A model generated the notes under the pieces. The model was not told where the DNA came from. It did not search any database and saw only the letters and a program-made list of their open reading frames with translations. Of a stretch of DNA of 64,000 nt, positions 11,116 through 23,391 are shown in pieces (the stretch's first letter is position 1; each line of letters starts with the position of its first letter). This DNA is from Congeria kusceri (lineage: Eukaryota > Mollusca > Bivalvia > Myida > Dreissenidae). The position numbers and the translations under genes were made by a program. The DNA lies in contig CM051030.1 in the NCBI GenBank assembly GCA_027627225.1, positions 20,665,105-20,729,104 on the forward strand, given 5' to 3'.

Positions 11116-12200
11116 CTGTTGTTAGGTCAGTCCGTGAAAACATACATGTCACATGGTAAAATCCATGATTACAGCTTTGGCATATTACATAAATCCGCTA
11201 ATTTAAAGGCCATATGTCAAAGTCCCAGTTGCAACAATTCAGCAGGTCTTTGCACAGAACTGTTATGTCACAAGTCAAAGTCCATGGATTCAACTTTGGT
11301 AAATCAGGCCAATTTGTCTCTATTGTTGCGATTTTGCCAATCGTTTGTCCACATTCACATGTCAAGCCATTACCATTTTAGCTTTGCCATTGGTAAATTA
11401 ATAAAACTATTAATATCGCCACGTCAAAATCCATGGTCTCAACTGATCACAGTTCAACACAGGTGGTATGATAAAGGCTACATCACAATGTCCATAGTTT
11501 TAACATTAGAATAAGCATAGGTCTTCCGACTGTATTGGCCTTTTCTTGCCAATAATGTGGCAGCAATGGGTAATCCAGCAACACTTTGATTGGTTAAAAT
11601 GGATACAAACATTATCACATCATGCATAAAACAATAAACAAATGATGTAAGAAAATATAAAAAGAAAATATGCATACCCGGTATGTCAGTCATTTACAGA
11701 TATAATATTGTTACCTTTTACGGGTATTCAAGTACTTGTATGTTCAATTATTGATCAGCCCCAGTTCATTTCAGAATTGTATTTAGAATAAAATGCAGTA
11801 ATTAAATGTTACATGCAAGTTTTATAGGACAAAAAGAAAATAATAAAAAATATCAATATTGTATAAAACTGTGTTTTAATAAATATGACTCTGAAACATT
11901 AGGATAAAATATTAATAAAACATTCTCATTTTTTTGCACGTTTGGTGCAGCTTACAGGCAATTAGGTGCTGTTCCACCAAATGGCAGCAAGTATGTGGAA
12001 TTTTGGTGCAGTATGTCTGCGTAGTGAGTGGGCATGCTGTACTGTATTGGACTGGGGAGTGGCCAGTCCATGTTTGCGTTAGCAATAGTTTTGTGCATTT
12101 TTACGTGGAAATGTGCAAGTAGCACGCAGAATTGGAGGCTGTTTGCCCTTTCTGTTTCACCTTGGAAGCATCTAGTTGCCCGAGTCCCATTTTCATTTTT
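11116..12200. other. Anonymous interval
   Basis: I recognise no gene, RNA or repeat end here. A 131-codon plus-strand ORF (11119-11514) starts in the decayed edge of the minisatellite and shows no domain, splice context or compositional sign of coding; I treat it as chance. Confidence 0.5.
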
Positions 12201-13144
12201 AGCTCACCTGAGCACAAAGTGCTCATGGTGAGCTTTTGTGATCGCCCGTTGTCCGTGCGTGTGTGCGTGCGTGCGTCCGTCTGTCTGTCGTCAACTTTTC
12301 ATTCAAACAACATCTCCTAAACCAGTTGGCAGATTTTCACCAAACTTCACAGGGCCCAGAGGTTTCATATTTGGTATGTAACATCCTATAGTGGTCCTCT
12401 ACAAATAGTGTTCAAATTATAACCCTGTGGTCAAAACTGGCTACGCCCCGCAGGTTGCATGGTTTATATAGAATATATAGCAAAATGACTTCACCTCTGA
12501 AAGCGCAAGGTCCAGAGGTTTCATATTTGGTATGTAACATCCTTTAGTGGTCCTTTACAAAGTTTTTTCAAATTATGCCCCTGGGGTCAAAACTGGCCAT
12601 GTCCAGGGAGTAACATGGTTTATGTAGAATATATAGCAAAATGACTTTAAAAATCTTCTCCTCTGAAACTACAAGGCCCAGAGGTTTTATATTGGGTATG
12701 TAACATCCTATAGTGGTCCTCTACAAAGATTGTTCAAATTATGCCCCCGGGGATTCAAAACTGGTCACGCCCCAGGGGTTTTATGGTTTATAAAGACTTA
12801 AATAGCAGAATGACTTTAAAAATCTTCTCCTCTGAATCGGCAAGGCCCACAGGTTTCCTATATTTAGTATGTAACATTGCATAGTGGTCCTCTCCGAAGA
12901 TTGTTCAAATTATGCCCCTGGGGTCAAATCTCGACGCACCCTGAGGGGTCACACGGTTTGTATAGACTTAAATAGCAAAATGACTTTAAAAATCTGTACC
13001 TGAAATAGCAATGCCCAGAGGTTTGTTCAGGATTGTTCAAATTATGCCCCTTGGATAAAAATAAGCCACGGCTAGGGGATGCAAATTCCAATTGGCTTAC
13101 AAGGTCTTAGGTGAGCGTCCTAGGGCCCTTAAGGCCCTCTTGTT
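12201..13144 (+). mobile_element. Hairpin-headed repeat, family H, complete
   Basis: The 5' end folds on itself: AGCTCACC (12201-12208) pairs with GGTGAGCT (12227-12234), with an inner GAGC/GCTC stem. A GTGCGTGCGTGCGTCCGTCT tract follows. The core is about five ~160-bp units sharing AATCTTCTCCTCTGAA, TATGTAACATCCTATAGTGG and TTCAAATTATGCCCC. The 3' end is a hairpin (AGGGCCCTTAAGGCCCT, 13122-13138) and CTTGTT. It is the clearest complete example of this plan in the left third. Confidence 0.8.
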
Positions 13145-13245
13145 TACCAGGGTTACCCATTTAGTTACCTTCATAGACCCATGAGTTTTTGCTATTTAAT
13201 CATTAGGCAAAAAAGTGTTTTCCCTTAATTTTCTAACAAATTATT

Positions 13246-13660
13246 AAGATTTTGTTTACTGTTGAAACAGCAAATAATCGTCATTGGGTACCAGGTGCCA
13301 GCTTGTAGGGGGTAAGTGCCATTTGCCACAAATGTTCACCATGTGGAGACAGAGTGTTGCATGCAAGACCTGTGTCCCTAGCTCGAAGGTCAAGGTCACA
13401 CTTACAGGTAAATGGTCAAATATGGGCATAATACAGCTTGTGCAAATCATCATTTATCAGGCAACTTTAAAATATGGCAATTTTTAAGATTTTGTTTACT
13501 GTTGAAACAGCAAATAATCGTCATAGGGTACCAGGTGCCAGCTTGTAGGGGGTAAGTGCCATTTGCCCCAAATGTTCACCATGTGGAGACGACGTGTCGC
13601 ACGCAAGACCTGTGTCCCAAGCTCAAAGGTCATAGTCATACCGTAATTTTTAAATAATTA
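13246..13660 (+). repeat. Direct repeat, two copies, ~238-bp period
   Basis: TAAGATTTTGTTTACTGTTG at 13246 recurs at 13484, and the following ~150 bp (CAAATAATCGTCAT, GGTACCAGGTGCCAGC, CAAATGTTCACCATGTGGAG) are nearly the same in both. No coding sense is visible. Confidence 0.8.
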
Positions 13661-13726
13661 CAATATAACTTGCATTCTTCACAATTGGCATGACATGTTG
13701 CCAACAGGCATCTAGTCTATTCTTCA

Positions 13727-13912
13727 ATGTCAATATGTGCTTCCCAAATTATGAATGTCACTTGTCACTTAAGATTTTCAAACCATGATGATTAAGGACG
13801 CATCCATCACTCCGTATCAGTATATCCATATCCGTATAAAAATCTAACACATGGAAAATTGTTTGACTAATGAAACTCAGGTGAGCGACCCAGGGCCATT
13901 TGGCGCTCTTGT
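13727..13912 (+). repeat. Family A repeat, 3' end fragment
   Basis: It matches the ends of the family A elements near 2330-2513 and 19540-19689: CAATATGTGCTTCCCAAATT, CCGTATCAGTATATCCATAT, AACACATGGAAAATTGTTTG, then the near-palindrome AGGGCCATTTGGCGCT and CTTGTT. The tandem units are missing. Confidence 0.85.
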
Positions 13913-14583
13913 TTTCCCAATAGGGTGGAGCTTAAAACATCAAAAAAAATAAATTATTATTTTTTTTTTTTCAAGTCTTACGCCCCAAATCTGTTTCTTA
14001 TAATATACAAACACTGTATGCAAAGTTTTAACAATAAATTCCTATGTTTAGGGGTAGCTCAAGTGACTCAAAGATTACCAAAGTTATACAGATACTACAT
14101 AACTTTTACTAGTATCTCTCTAAATTTATTTTTAACAATACAGCATTTATTTTGAACACATTAATAGTGATCTGACAACTTATTTTAATAAGAATGTGGT
14201 CTATTTGTTGTATACTTTATTTGCATCTACCAACAACGATCAAGATTTGAAGACAGAGATTGAACTAAAGTTTTATTTAAAATCCTCTATCTCCCCCCCT
14301 TCCCCACTCACCCTTTGGGTAGTAAGTATGTAAAAATCAAAGACTGAACTAATGAAAGAACTTGGTTGACGAGACATTGTACACGTACCGTATAACAGTA
14401 TGAATCAACTTAATATAGGAAAACATTACAAATGAACATGTATCAAATACTACAGTAACATAATATTAAATCTTATTGACAACTCTACCTATTGCAAACA
14501 TAATGAAATGAAATATTACAAGTAAATATGTGCAAGTAAAGTAAGTACACAGTAGTCTCATTCTTTGACATAATTGTCATTTA

Positions 14584-15707
14584 GGCATAAACAAAAAATG
14601 TTTGTTTCAGGTAACATGACCCCCCCAAAAAGGGTAGGTAGGTAGGGATTTTTTTTTTTTTTTTTTTAGTGAATGGTCTACTTGAAGCGTCTTAAACTGA
14701 ATGAATATTCAAATTAATATACTTAAACATTGTTTTAAAGTGGCTGTTTTATTTAACCAATTTTGCTGCAAATGTTAAAATATGATACAATTTTACTATA
14801 TTATATAAATTTCCAAATACATGAAAATCATTACAATCTGTGAAAACCAGGCCACCTGTCCAGTTTACAACTATATTAAAGTCAATTTGCAAGGCATTGA
14901 TTTTTATTATTAACTGGTCATATTGTATCAAAATGTATGCGCAGTGAACTGAATATAAACAAACTTTTGTGCTTGTTAAAATGTATACATCATTACTAAC
15001 TAGATCCCAGATGTACAAGTTTACTGTTTCTTAAAGATATGATACAGCTAACGCTACATTCTTCAGTATAGTTATTAACGACTGGAATTCTTCAACAGAT
15101 TACATTAAAAGTATAGAAAAGTAGATAAATTTAAAACATCTGTTAAGAATCATCTTTAAGCATGGCAACAAATAATTGAATTTTACACTGTGATGTACAT
15201 GAACGTTTATGTTTTATATGTTCAAAATGGCACTGCCTCAGTGAAATTGACATGTATATCAAAATGCATCAAAAGTATGCTGTAAAAACTGTATTATTTT
15301 AAAGACGATATAAACAACACCAGGGTAGATAAAAACAGTGTTAAATAAAATGTTTTAAAGCTTTTTTGTTTTTGTCATTTCTGTCAAGTTTAAATGAGAA
15401 TGGGTTAACTACTACAAAAATTAACATCATAAGAATCTTACTTAAATACTTCATAGGAAGGAAGTATTGAATGGGACCCAGCCATTAAATGATACGACAA
15501 AGTATGTGAACCGCTTTTAACAAATTAACGGAAAAGTCATCCAGAAATGAACCGCAAGAAATCGCTTATTACCACAAAGAAAATATATTCAAGAGAAAAA
15601 TTACCGAAAAGAAAAAATAATCCGACGAACTCAATAAAATGTTCTAGGGTCGGGGCATTTTTTTAGGGTAGGTCGGGTTACCTGAAACAAACATTTTTTT
15701 TTATGCC
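14584..15707. mobile_element. Terminal-inverted-repeat element with TTA target duplication
   Basis: Left end GGCATAAACAAAAAATGTTT then GTTTCAGGTAAC; right end GGTTACCTGAAACAAACATT ... ATGCC. The two are inverted copies over about 70 bp, including GGGTAGGT-type segments. TTA lies outside both ends (14581-14583, 15708-15710); a 3-bp TWA duplication is typical of PIF/Harbinger. There is no transposase. The 89-codon minus ORF at 14749-15018 shows no known domain. In copy 2 of the duplication the left ~110 bp are gone and only the right end remains (about 23272-23342). Confidence 0.7.
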
Positions 15708-15775
15708 TTACTATGTTATGCATAGAATAACTCCTGTTCTGGTAAAATAACTCAAAAGTTTTTAATGCAACTTTA

Positions 15776-17144
15776 TCAGAGAAAAGAGACAACACAATAT
15801 AAACAAGCAGACCATAGCATTATGGCAGAGTCAGACAATTCCATGTCATAGTTGTTTTGCCATGTAGGAGATTGTCTAGGGTTGATTGGTACATCAGGGA
15901 TACGACATCCGCCAGTTGGCGGCACAGCTGTAGGGTTCTCACAGGCATCCGGTGACTGGTAGCCAGACTGATTTGGGGAGTCATAGGTCAACTGATTTCA
16001 GATGTTCTGGTTTATAATCAGCCTGGATGTGCCACGTGTAGCAACGGGTGTCTGTATAGGCTCGGGCTGCCTAGGTGTTCTCATAACAGACGGTAAAGCG
16101 CAGTGTCAGTGTTCTAAGGCCTACACGTTGGAGTAGGAACCTCTAGTTCAATTCTGGAACCATCAACTCTAATAACATATTGGTCATATTGGCGTACCGC
16201 AATAACAACGTTTTGTATGCTGAGACAGTTTCTTCACGAATTGCAAGTGTCTGTCTTCTCTTGCAATTGCTGTGGAACGCCACGTCTCATGAGGTTTGTA
16301 GTTGCCAGGTGGGATGGGTATAAAATCCCTGATAGGTCTGACGAAGATGGTGAGAGTTTTGTGTCTGGATCAGGTGTGTTCCGATACTGCAGCATTGCAC
16401 GTTGAAATTTGTCGTTGTCAATGGCTCATATCACTCGAGTCACTGGTATTGTCCATTAGAAGGCGCTTTACAATCTTCACACCAACATCGCCTCGACAAC
16501 TACTATGGGTGAATGCCACAGACGACAACCGATGATGAACACCCCAATCTTTCAGGAACTGTCGCATACAGTAGCATTGAACTGAGGACCGCCATCGGAA
16601 GCAAGCTCATCAGGTATTCCGTATGTAACAAAGGTAGCACCTTGATATGATCTTCACACAATAGGCCAGTTAAAGTAATAATCAACAACCACTAGATAAG
16701 TGTGTCCTTTGCAGGTAAACTAAAAGTAATTTCAGCACACAGACACTGAAATAGATATCCCGGGCCATGCAGTGAGATAGTGAGATAGTTGGTGCACTGG
16801 GGTTTGACGTAGCACTGCGGTTGCAGCGATTACAACTGGAACAGAGAAAGGTATGGCAGGTGTGATGACAGGACAAAACACAAATTCAGCTCCAGAAATC
16901 ATTGATGTTACACCTTGATGTGCAGCATGTAGGGCATCAAGAACTATAATGCAGAACTGCTTTGACACTGTGGCCTAGTCAGCATAGTCAGTCCAAACAA
17001 GTGTGAACATGTCTTGTCTGAACATGAATTTGTTGACATTTTGAATTGTCTGCAAAACCATGAAATCTTGATGATTGGTTCTTGGTCTTGAACAACAATT
17101 ATTGAGTGTTGTTTTGTGAATATGATGACTAGAGGAAATGTCAC
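15776..17144 (-). pseudogene. Ty3/Gypsy retrotransposon integrase relic, copy 1
   Basis: Read on the minus strand in shifting frames, this carries integrase landmarks in the correct order. First comes a zinc-binding segment with ALHAAHQGVTSMI near 16900-16940 and CNRCNRSATSNPSAP near 16790-16835. Next is a core motif GIPDELASDGGPQF near 16575-16620, where the Asp before GG is the expected second catalytic residue. Then RDFIPIPPGNYKPHETW near 16270-16325, and a proline-rich C-terminal part (15776-15991). Several frameshifts and stops separate these pieces. Reverse transcriptase, gag and LTRs are not seen. It is a dead fragment of a LTR-retrotransposon polyprotein. Confidence 0.8.
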
Positions 17145-17382
17145 TTTACTTCGTAGTTAAATTTATGTTCTTAATTTATTGAGAAGTAATGTACAGGTAG
17201 TATGCGAAATAATAAGGCAGCTGTACCGCAGCAGCTTTGAGGCCCAATATCAGTAACTTCATGATCATTGAGCTACCCCTAAATATTGTCCTAATATTTC
17301 GCAATTTTTTTTTTTATATAGGAGCAAAATGAGAGGGTAAGCAGATCATATATCAAAAGTTCAAAAATAAGCTCCACGCTAT

Positions 17383-19689
17383 TGCCCAATCTTCATGAAA
17401 CTTGATCAGAACATTTGTCTCAATGATATCTGAGTTCGAATTTGGGGCATGTGGGGTCAAAAACTAGGTCACTAGGTCAAATTGTAGAAAAAGCTTGTTA
17501 ACCCTTTCAGAATCACATTTTTTGCCCAATCGTCATGAAACTTTGTCAGAACATTTGTCCCGATGATAATTTGGCCGAGTTTGAATCTGGATCGTGTGGC
17601 GTCAAAAACTAGGTCACTAGGTCAAATTGAAGAGAAAGCTTGTTAACACTCTAGAAGTCACATTATTTGCCCAATCTCCATGAAACTTGGTCAAAACATT
17701 TGTCCCAATGATATCTCGGCCGAGTTCGAATCTGGTTCATGTGGGGTCAAAATCTAGTTCACTAGGTCTTATTGAAGAAAAAGCTTGTTAACATTTTAGA
17801 AGTCACATTTTTTGCCCAATCTTCATGAAACTTTGTCAGAACATTTGTCCCAATGATATCTCGACCGAGTTCTAATCTGGGTCATGTGCTTTCAAAAACT
17901 AGGTCACTAGGTCAAATTGAAGAAAAAGCTTGTTAACACTAGTAGAAGTCACTGTTTTTGCCCAATCTTCATGAAACTTGGTCAGATTATTTGTCTTAAT
18001 AATATCCCGGCCGAGTTTGAATCTGGGTTGTGTGGGTTGACAAACTAGGTCACTAGGTCAAATTGAAGAAAAAGTTTGTTAACACTCAAGAAGTCAAATT
18101 TTTTGCCCAATCTTTATGAAACTTGGTCAGAACATTTGTCCCAATGATATCTCGGCCAAATTTGAATCTTGATCATTTGGGGTCAAAAACTAGGTCACTA
18201 GGTCAAATTAAAGAAAAAGCTTGTTAACACGCTAGAAATCACATTTTTTGCCCACTCTTCATGAAACTTGGTCAGAACATTTGTCTAAATGATATCCCGG
18301 CCGAGTTTGAATGTGGGTCGTGTTCGGTGACAAACTAGGTCACTTGGTCAAATTGGAGAAAAAGCTTGTTAAACCTCAAAAAGTCACATTTTCTGCCCAA
18401 TCTTCATGAAACTTGGCCAGAACATTTGTACCAATGACATCTCGGCCAGGTTTTGAATCTGGGTCATGTGAGGTCAAAGACTAGGTCACTAGGTCAAATT
18501 AAAGAAAAAGCTTGTTAACACTCAAGAAGTAACATTTTCTGCCCAATCTTCATGAAACTTGGTCAGAACATTTGTCCCAATGACATCTCGGCCAGGTTTT
18601 GAATATGGCTCATGTGGGGTCAAAAACTAGGTCACTAGATCAAATTGAAGAAAGAGCTTGTTAACATACTAGAAGTAACATTTTTTGCCCAATCTTCATC
18701 AAACTTGGTCAGATCATTTGTCGTAATGGTATCTCGGCCATGTTGGAATCTGAGTCATGTGGGGTCAAAAACTAGGTTACTAGGTCAAATTGAAGAAAAA
18801 AGCTTGTTAACACTCTAGAAGTCATATTTTTTGCCAAATCTTCATGGAACTTGGTCAGAACATTTGTCGATGTGGTATCTCAGCCGAGTTCGAATCGAGT
18901 TATGTGGGGTCAAAAACTAGGTTACTAGGTCAAAATGAAGAAAAAGGTTGTTAACACTCGAGAAGTCACAATTTTTTCCCAATCTTCATGAAACTTGGTC
19001 AGAACATTTGTCCCAATGATTTCTCGACCCTGTTTGAATCTGGGTCATGTGGGGTAAAAACTAGGTCACTAGGTCAAATTGAATAAAACACTCATTAACA
19101 CTCTAGAAGTCACATTTTTTGCCCAATCTTCATGAAACTTGATGAGAACATTTGTCAGAATGATATCTCGGCCGAGTTTGAATCTGAGCCATGTGCGGTC
19201 AAAACTAGGTCACTAGGTCAAATTGAACAAAAAGCTTGTTAACACTGTAGAAGACACATTTTTCGCCCAATCCTCATGAAACTTGGTCAGAACATTTGTC
19301 CCAATGATATCTCGGCCGAGTTTGATTCTGGGTCATGTGGGGTTTAAAAACTAGATCACTAGGTCAACTTGAAGAAAAAGAATGTTAACACTGTAGAAGT
19401 CTCATTTTTTTTCCCAATCTTCATGAAACTTGGTCAGAAGATTTGTCTTAATGGTATCTGGGCCTAGTTTGAATATGGGTCATATGGGGTCAAAAACTAG
19501 GTCACCAGGTTAACTTGAAGAAAAAGCTCCAATTTCAATATATACTTTTGAATTTTGAATGTCTGTTGTCACTTATGTTCCATCAGTCTGTATCAGTATA
19601 TCCATATCCGTATAAAAATCTAACACATGGAAAATTGTTCGACTAATGAAACTCTGGTGAGCGACCCAAGGCCATTTGATCCTCTTGTT
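17383..19689 (+). repeat. ~145-bp tandem repeat array in duplication copy 1 (family A)
   Basis: About 15 consecutive ~145-bp units of the family A core, followed by the family A tail (ATCCATATCCGTATAAAAAT, ACACATGGAAAATTGTTCGA) and a terminal ATTTGATCCTCTTGTT. The 3' hairpin has decayed. The array is 5' truncated, beginning abruptly after a GCTCCACGCTATTGCCC junction. Confidence 0.9.
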
Positions 19690-19779
19690 ATAGAATTATT
19701 ACCATGTTTTCTTATATCGCCCCTATATGTTAATGCCATGTGAAATGGGATTTAGAAAGGAAAACTAAAGTTGTGTTAA

Positions 19780-20117
19780 TGCACCTATCAATATTTTCCC
19801 ACAGGTGAGGTGGTTGGGGGGTGATGGGCGGGCATATGTACGTGGGACTTTAGACTGAAAGAGATTCTCGACAGGCGGGAATTTGTCCTGACGCATAATT
19901 CTGGGTCCCGGGAAATAGACCCTGGTCGTATTTTAGATCCCGGTAATATTGGCCCCTGGGCCATTTGATTTGCCATTAAGCATGCCCCACTGTGGGGATT
20001 CAGACAAAAATGCTTGGCCCTAGGGTGGGGAATAAGATCCCCCAAAATAGATTTTGTCAAATTCCCCTGGGTTAGTCTGCACCCTCCCCCCCCGGGGGTA
20101 GAATATTGATAGGTGCA
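19780..20117. mobile_element. MITE with TAA target duplication, copy 1
   Basis: Terminal inverted repeats TGCACCTATCAATATT (19780-19795) and AATATTGATAGGTGCA (20102-20117), with TAA immediately outside each (19777-19779, 20118-20120). A 338-bp element with a 3-bp TAA duplication fits a PIF/Harbinger-derived MITE. The interior is GC-rich (CCCGG runs). A 122-codon minus ORF spans it and is not a gene, since it ends in the terminal repeat. The duplicate copy is at 26897-27234. Confidence 0.8.
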
Positions 20118-20506
20118 TAATATATAGCAGTGTGTCGATGCCACAGAGTGGGGCACATTACCAGGAAGAAGGATGTAGAGATGCGAAAATGCATGTCAAA
20201 CAGGAAATCAAATAGGTTATGAGTATACACTCACTTGCTGTGTAATAAATCCTGATCATCTTATCCATCGTTCTAAGTCGATGCTGCAAATGTTTGCCCA
20301 TAAATCGTGTTCTAATGCTGCATGTTTTGGACAAACAATATGCCATAATTGCAAGCAGAAATTGCATTCCTAAAGTAAAATACGTTGACATATGCTCTTG
20401 TGTGCGGTTGGCACTATTGGCAGAACGAATTAACTATGACGTCTCCGGAATACGTGTAAACTTTCGAAACGCATAAATAAACAAAACATTTTGATGACGC
20501 ATTTTT
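20118..20506. other. Anonymous spacer between MITE and family B element
   Basis: Unique-looking sequence, present in both duplication copies (here and at 27235-27624). The 77-codon minus ORF (20158-20391) is preserved only partly in copy 2 (a frameshift splits it), which argues against coding. Confidence 0.5.
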
Positions 20507-21825
20507 AGCTCAACTTAGCTCGAAGTGTTCGGTGAGCTATTGGTATAGGGGACCTCTCCAGTGTCGTCCGTCATCCGTATGTCGTCAACAGTTTGGACCG
20601 TTATCGCGATAAAGACTACATTTTTTATTCAATCTTGACCTAACTTGCACAGTTTGTGTATGACCATAAAATCTTGAACGGGAATGTTATTGGGTCAGAT
20701 CGCACCAGTAACACTAGAGTTATTGCCCCTTTTTCATGCAAAAGAAGTTAAAAAATGCCTTTTTCCAACGTATAGACTTTATTTTCCATCCAATCTTAAC
20801 CAAACTTTAAAAGCTTGTGTATAACCATCAGATCTCAGCAGCCGCCCAAAATGGGCCATATATTGTTTTTCAAATACCAGAGTTATTGCCCTTTGTTTAT
20901 TAAAAAAATACAAAAATGGACATTATTCAGGATAGAGACTTCATTTTTCATCCAATCTTCACCAATCTGGCACAGTTTGTCCATTACCATGAGATTACAG
21001 TTGAAGCCGAATATAAGCATGATCAGACCAGAAACACAAGAGTTAGTGCCCTTTGCTTGTGAACATAAAAAGCAAAAAAAGAACATTCTTCAGGATAGAG
21101 ATTTCATTTTTCATCCAATCTTCACCAATCGTGTAGTGTTTGTCTATGAACGTAAGCTTACAGGTGAAGTCGAATATAATCATGATCGGGCCAGAAAAAA
21201 CAAAGTTGTTGCCCCTTGTGTTTGGAAAAAAACATCAAACCGTTATCAATGATTGGCTTGCACACACGATTTTTAATGCAATGTTGACCAAACTTACACA
21301 GTTTGCGCATGACCATAAAAATTGATTGATTATATTTAATTTCCAACAGTTGCAAGACTTGCATGCAGTTATTTGTACATGCAACATCGTTGTCTTCAGA
21401 GCCTGTATTAACATCTATTATCATCAATGGACAGAACATTAGCAAAGAAAAAGCAAAACTTGACCTTATAGCACAGTCATCGCAATTATTGCATTGCAAC
21501 TAGTTCTCCAAAACTATTTGCGAAAAAGACATCAACATATACTGTTTCTGCATTTTCCAGAATTGTCAATGACTAAATGAAAAAGGGTCAGGTAAGAATA
21601 TCGAGAAAAATGATTTGAGAACCATTAGCAAAAAAGACACACATCCACTACCCAACTCATACCTAAGTTAGCCCATTGCACTAACCAATGTTTTAAATCA
21701 AAATGGATCCTATCCAACTCTGCGAATTGTTCAGATACCTTAATTTTCAAAACTGGCACAACAGTATTGTCTTCATCTGTACCAGTTCTCAGGTGAGCGC
21801 TTTGGGCCATCATGGCCCTTTTGTT
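20507..21825 (+). mobile_element. Hairpin-headed repeat, family B, complete copy 1
   Basis: Leader AGCTCAACTTAGCT ... GGTGAGCT (20507-20538) folds on itself and is followed by GTCGTCCGTCATCCGTATGT. The core has five or six ~120-165-bp units, each with ATCCAATCTTCACCAAT, CACAGTTTGTCTATTACCAT, GATCGGACCAGAAACACC-like and GAGTTATTGCCCTTTGT segments. A unique tail runs to a hairpin (GGGCCATCATGGCCC, 21804-21818) and TTTTGTT. ORFs on both strands here, up to 145 codons, are translated repeat units. Confidence 0.85.
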
Positions 21826-23391
21826 CCCAATTCTTACCCCAACATTTCCAATTGTAAAAAATATGTATTTTGTTTGGAAAATGAAAGTGCTAAGTTTTAA
21901 CAATAAATTCCTATGTTTACCGTTTGCTCAAGTGACTCAAAGATTACCAAAGTTATACAAATACAACACATTACATGACTTTTACTAAACATTTATTTTA
22001 AACAATACAGCATTTATTTTGAACACATTAATAGTGATCTGACCACTTATTTTAATAAGAATGTGGTCTATTTGTTGTATACTTTATTTGCATCTAGCAA
22101 CAACGATCTTATGAAAGAACTAGGTTAACAAGACATTGTACACGTACCGTATGAATCAGCTGAATATATGAAAACTTATTACAAATGAACATGTATCGAA
22201 TACTACAGTAACATAATATTAAATCTTATTGACAACATAATGAAATTAAATATTACAATTACATATGTGCAAGTAAAGTAAGTACACAGTTGTCTAATTC
22301 TTTCACATAATTGTCATTTATGAACTGAATGAATATTCAAATTAATATACTTAAACATTGTTTTAAAGTGGATGTTTTAATTAAACAATTTTGCTGCAAA
22401 TGTTAATCATTTATGCACATAAAATATGATACAATTTTACTATATTATATAAATTTCCAAATACATGAAAATCATTACAATATGTGAAAACCAGGCCACC
22501 TGTCCAGTTTACAACTATATTAAAGTCAATTTGCAAGGTAAATGGTCATATTGTATTAAAATGTATACGCAGTGAACTGAATATAAACAAACTTTTGTGC
22601 TTGTTAAAATGTATACATCATTACTAACTAGATCCCAGATGTACAAGTTTGCTGTTTCTTAAAGTTATGATACAGCTAACGCTACATTCTTCAGTATAAT
22701 TATTAACGACTGGAATTCTTCAACAGATTACATTAAAAGTATAGAAAAGTAGATAAATTAAAAACATCTGTTAAGAATCATCTTTAAGCATGGCAACACA
22801 TAATTGAATTTTACACAGTGATGTACATGAACGTTTATGTTTTATATGTGCAAAATGGCACTGCCTCAGTGAAATTGACATGTATATCAAAATGCATCAA
22901 AAGTATGCTGTAAAAACTGTATTATTTTAAAGACGATATAAACAACACCAGGGTAGATAAAAACAGTTTTAAATAAAATGTTTTAAAGCTTTTTTGTTTC
23001 TGTCATTTCTGTCAAGTTTAAATGAGAATGGGTTAACTACTACAAAAATTAACATCATAAAAATCTTACTTAAATACTTCATAGGAAGGAAGTATTGAAT
23101 GGGACCCAGCCATTAAATGATACGACAATGTATGTGAACCGCTTTTAACAAATTAACAGAAAAGTCGTCCAGAAATGAACCGCAAGAAATCGCTTATTAC
23201 CACAAAGAAAATATACTCAAGAGAAAACTTACCGAAAAGAAAAAATAATCCGACGAACTCAATAAAATGTTCTAGGGTCGGGGCATTTTTTAAGGGTAGG
23301 TCGGGTTACCTGAAACAAACATTTTTCTTGTTAATGTCTTACTATGTTATGCATTGAATAACTCCTGTTCTGGTAAAATAACTCAAAGTTT

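Larger units (their letters stand above)
14023..21825 (+). repeat. Tandem segmental duplication, copy 1
   Basis: It shares order and sequence with 21892-29099. Both begin AAGTTTTAACAATAAATTCC and both end at the 3' terminus of a family B element. Matching landmarks: TATTTTAATAAGAATGTGGT (14181 and 22048), GGGACCCAGCCATTAAATGA (15473 and 23101), TGTCCTTTGCAGG (16703 and 23822), family B leader (20507 and 27625). Offsets fall from 7867 to about 7118 because copy 2 lacks several blocks. Differences by eye are commonly one to three per 60 bases in the right half. Confidence 0.9.

Noticed and set aside
11119..11514. 131-codon ORF
   Set aside because: No domain, no splice or start context, begins in decayed minisatellite; chance open frame.
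19788..20156. 122-codon minus-strand ORF with a counterpart at 27012-27347
   Set aside because: It spans a MITE and its terminal repeat; conservation between copies is due to the segmental duplication, and the two reading frames differ at the ends.
20815..21252. 145-codon plus ORF and overlapping minus ORFs (also at 27774-28470)
   Set aside because: Repeated peptides such as RIETSFFIQSSPI come from the family B core unit read through; both strands are equally open.
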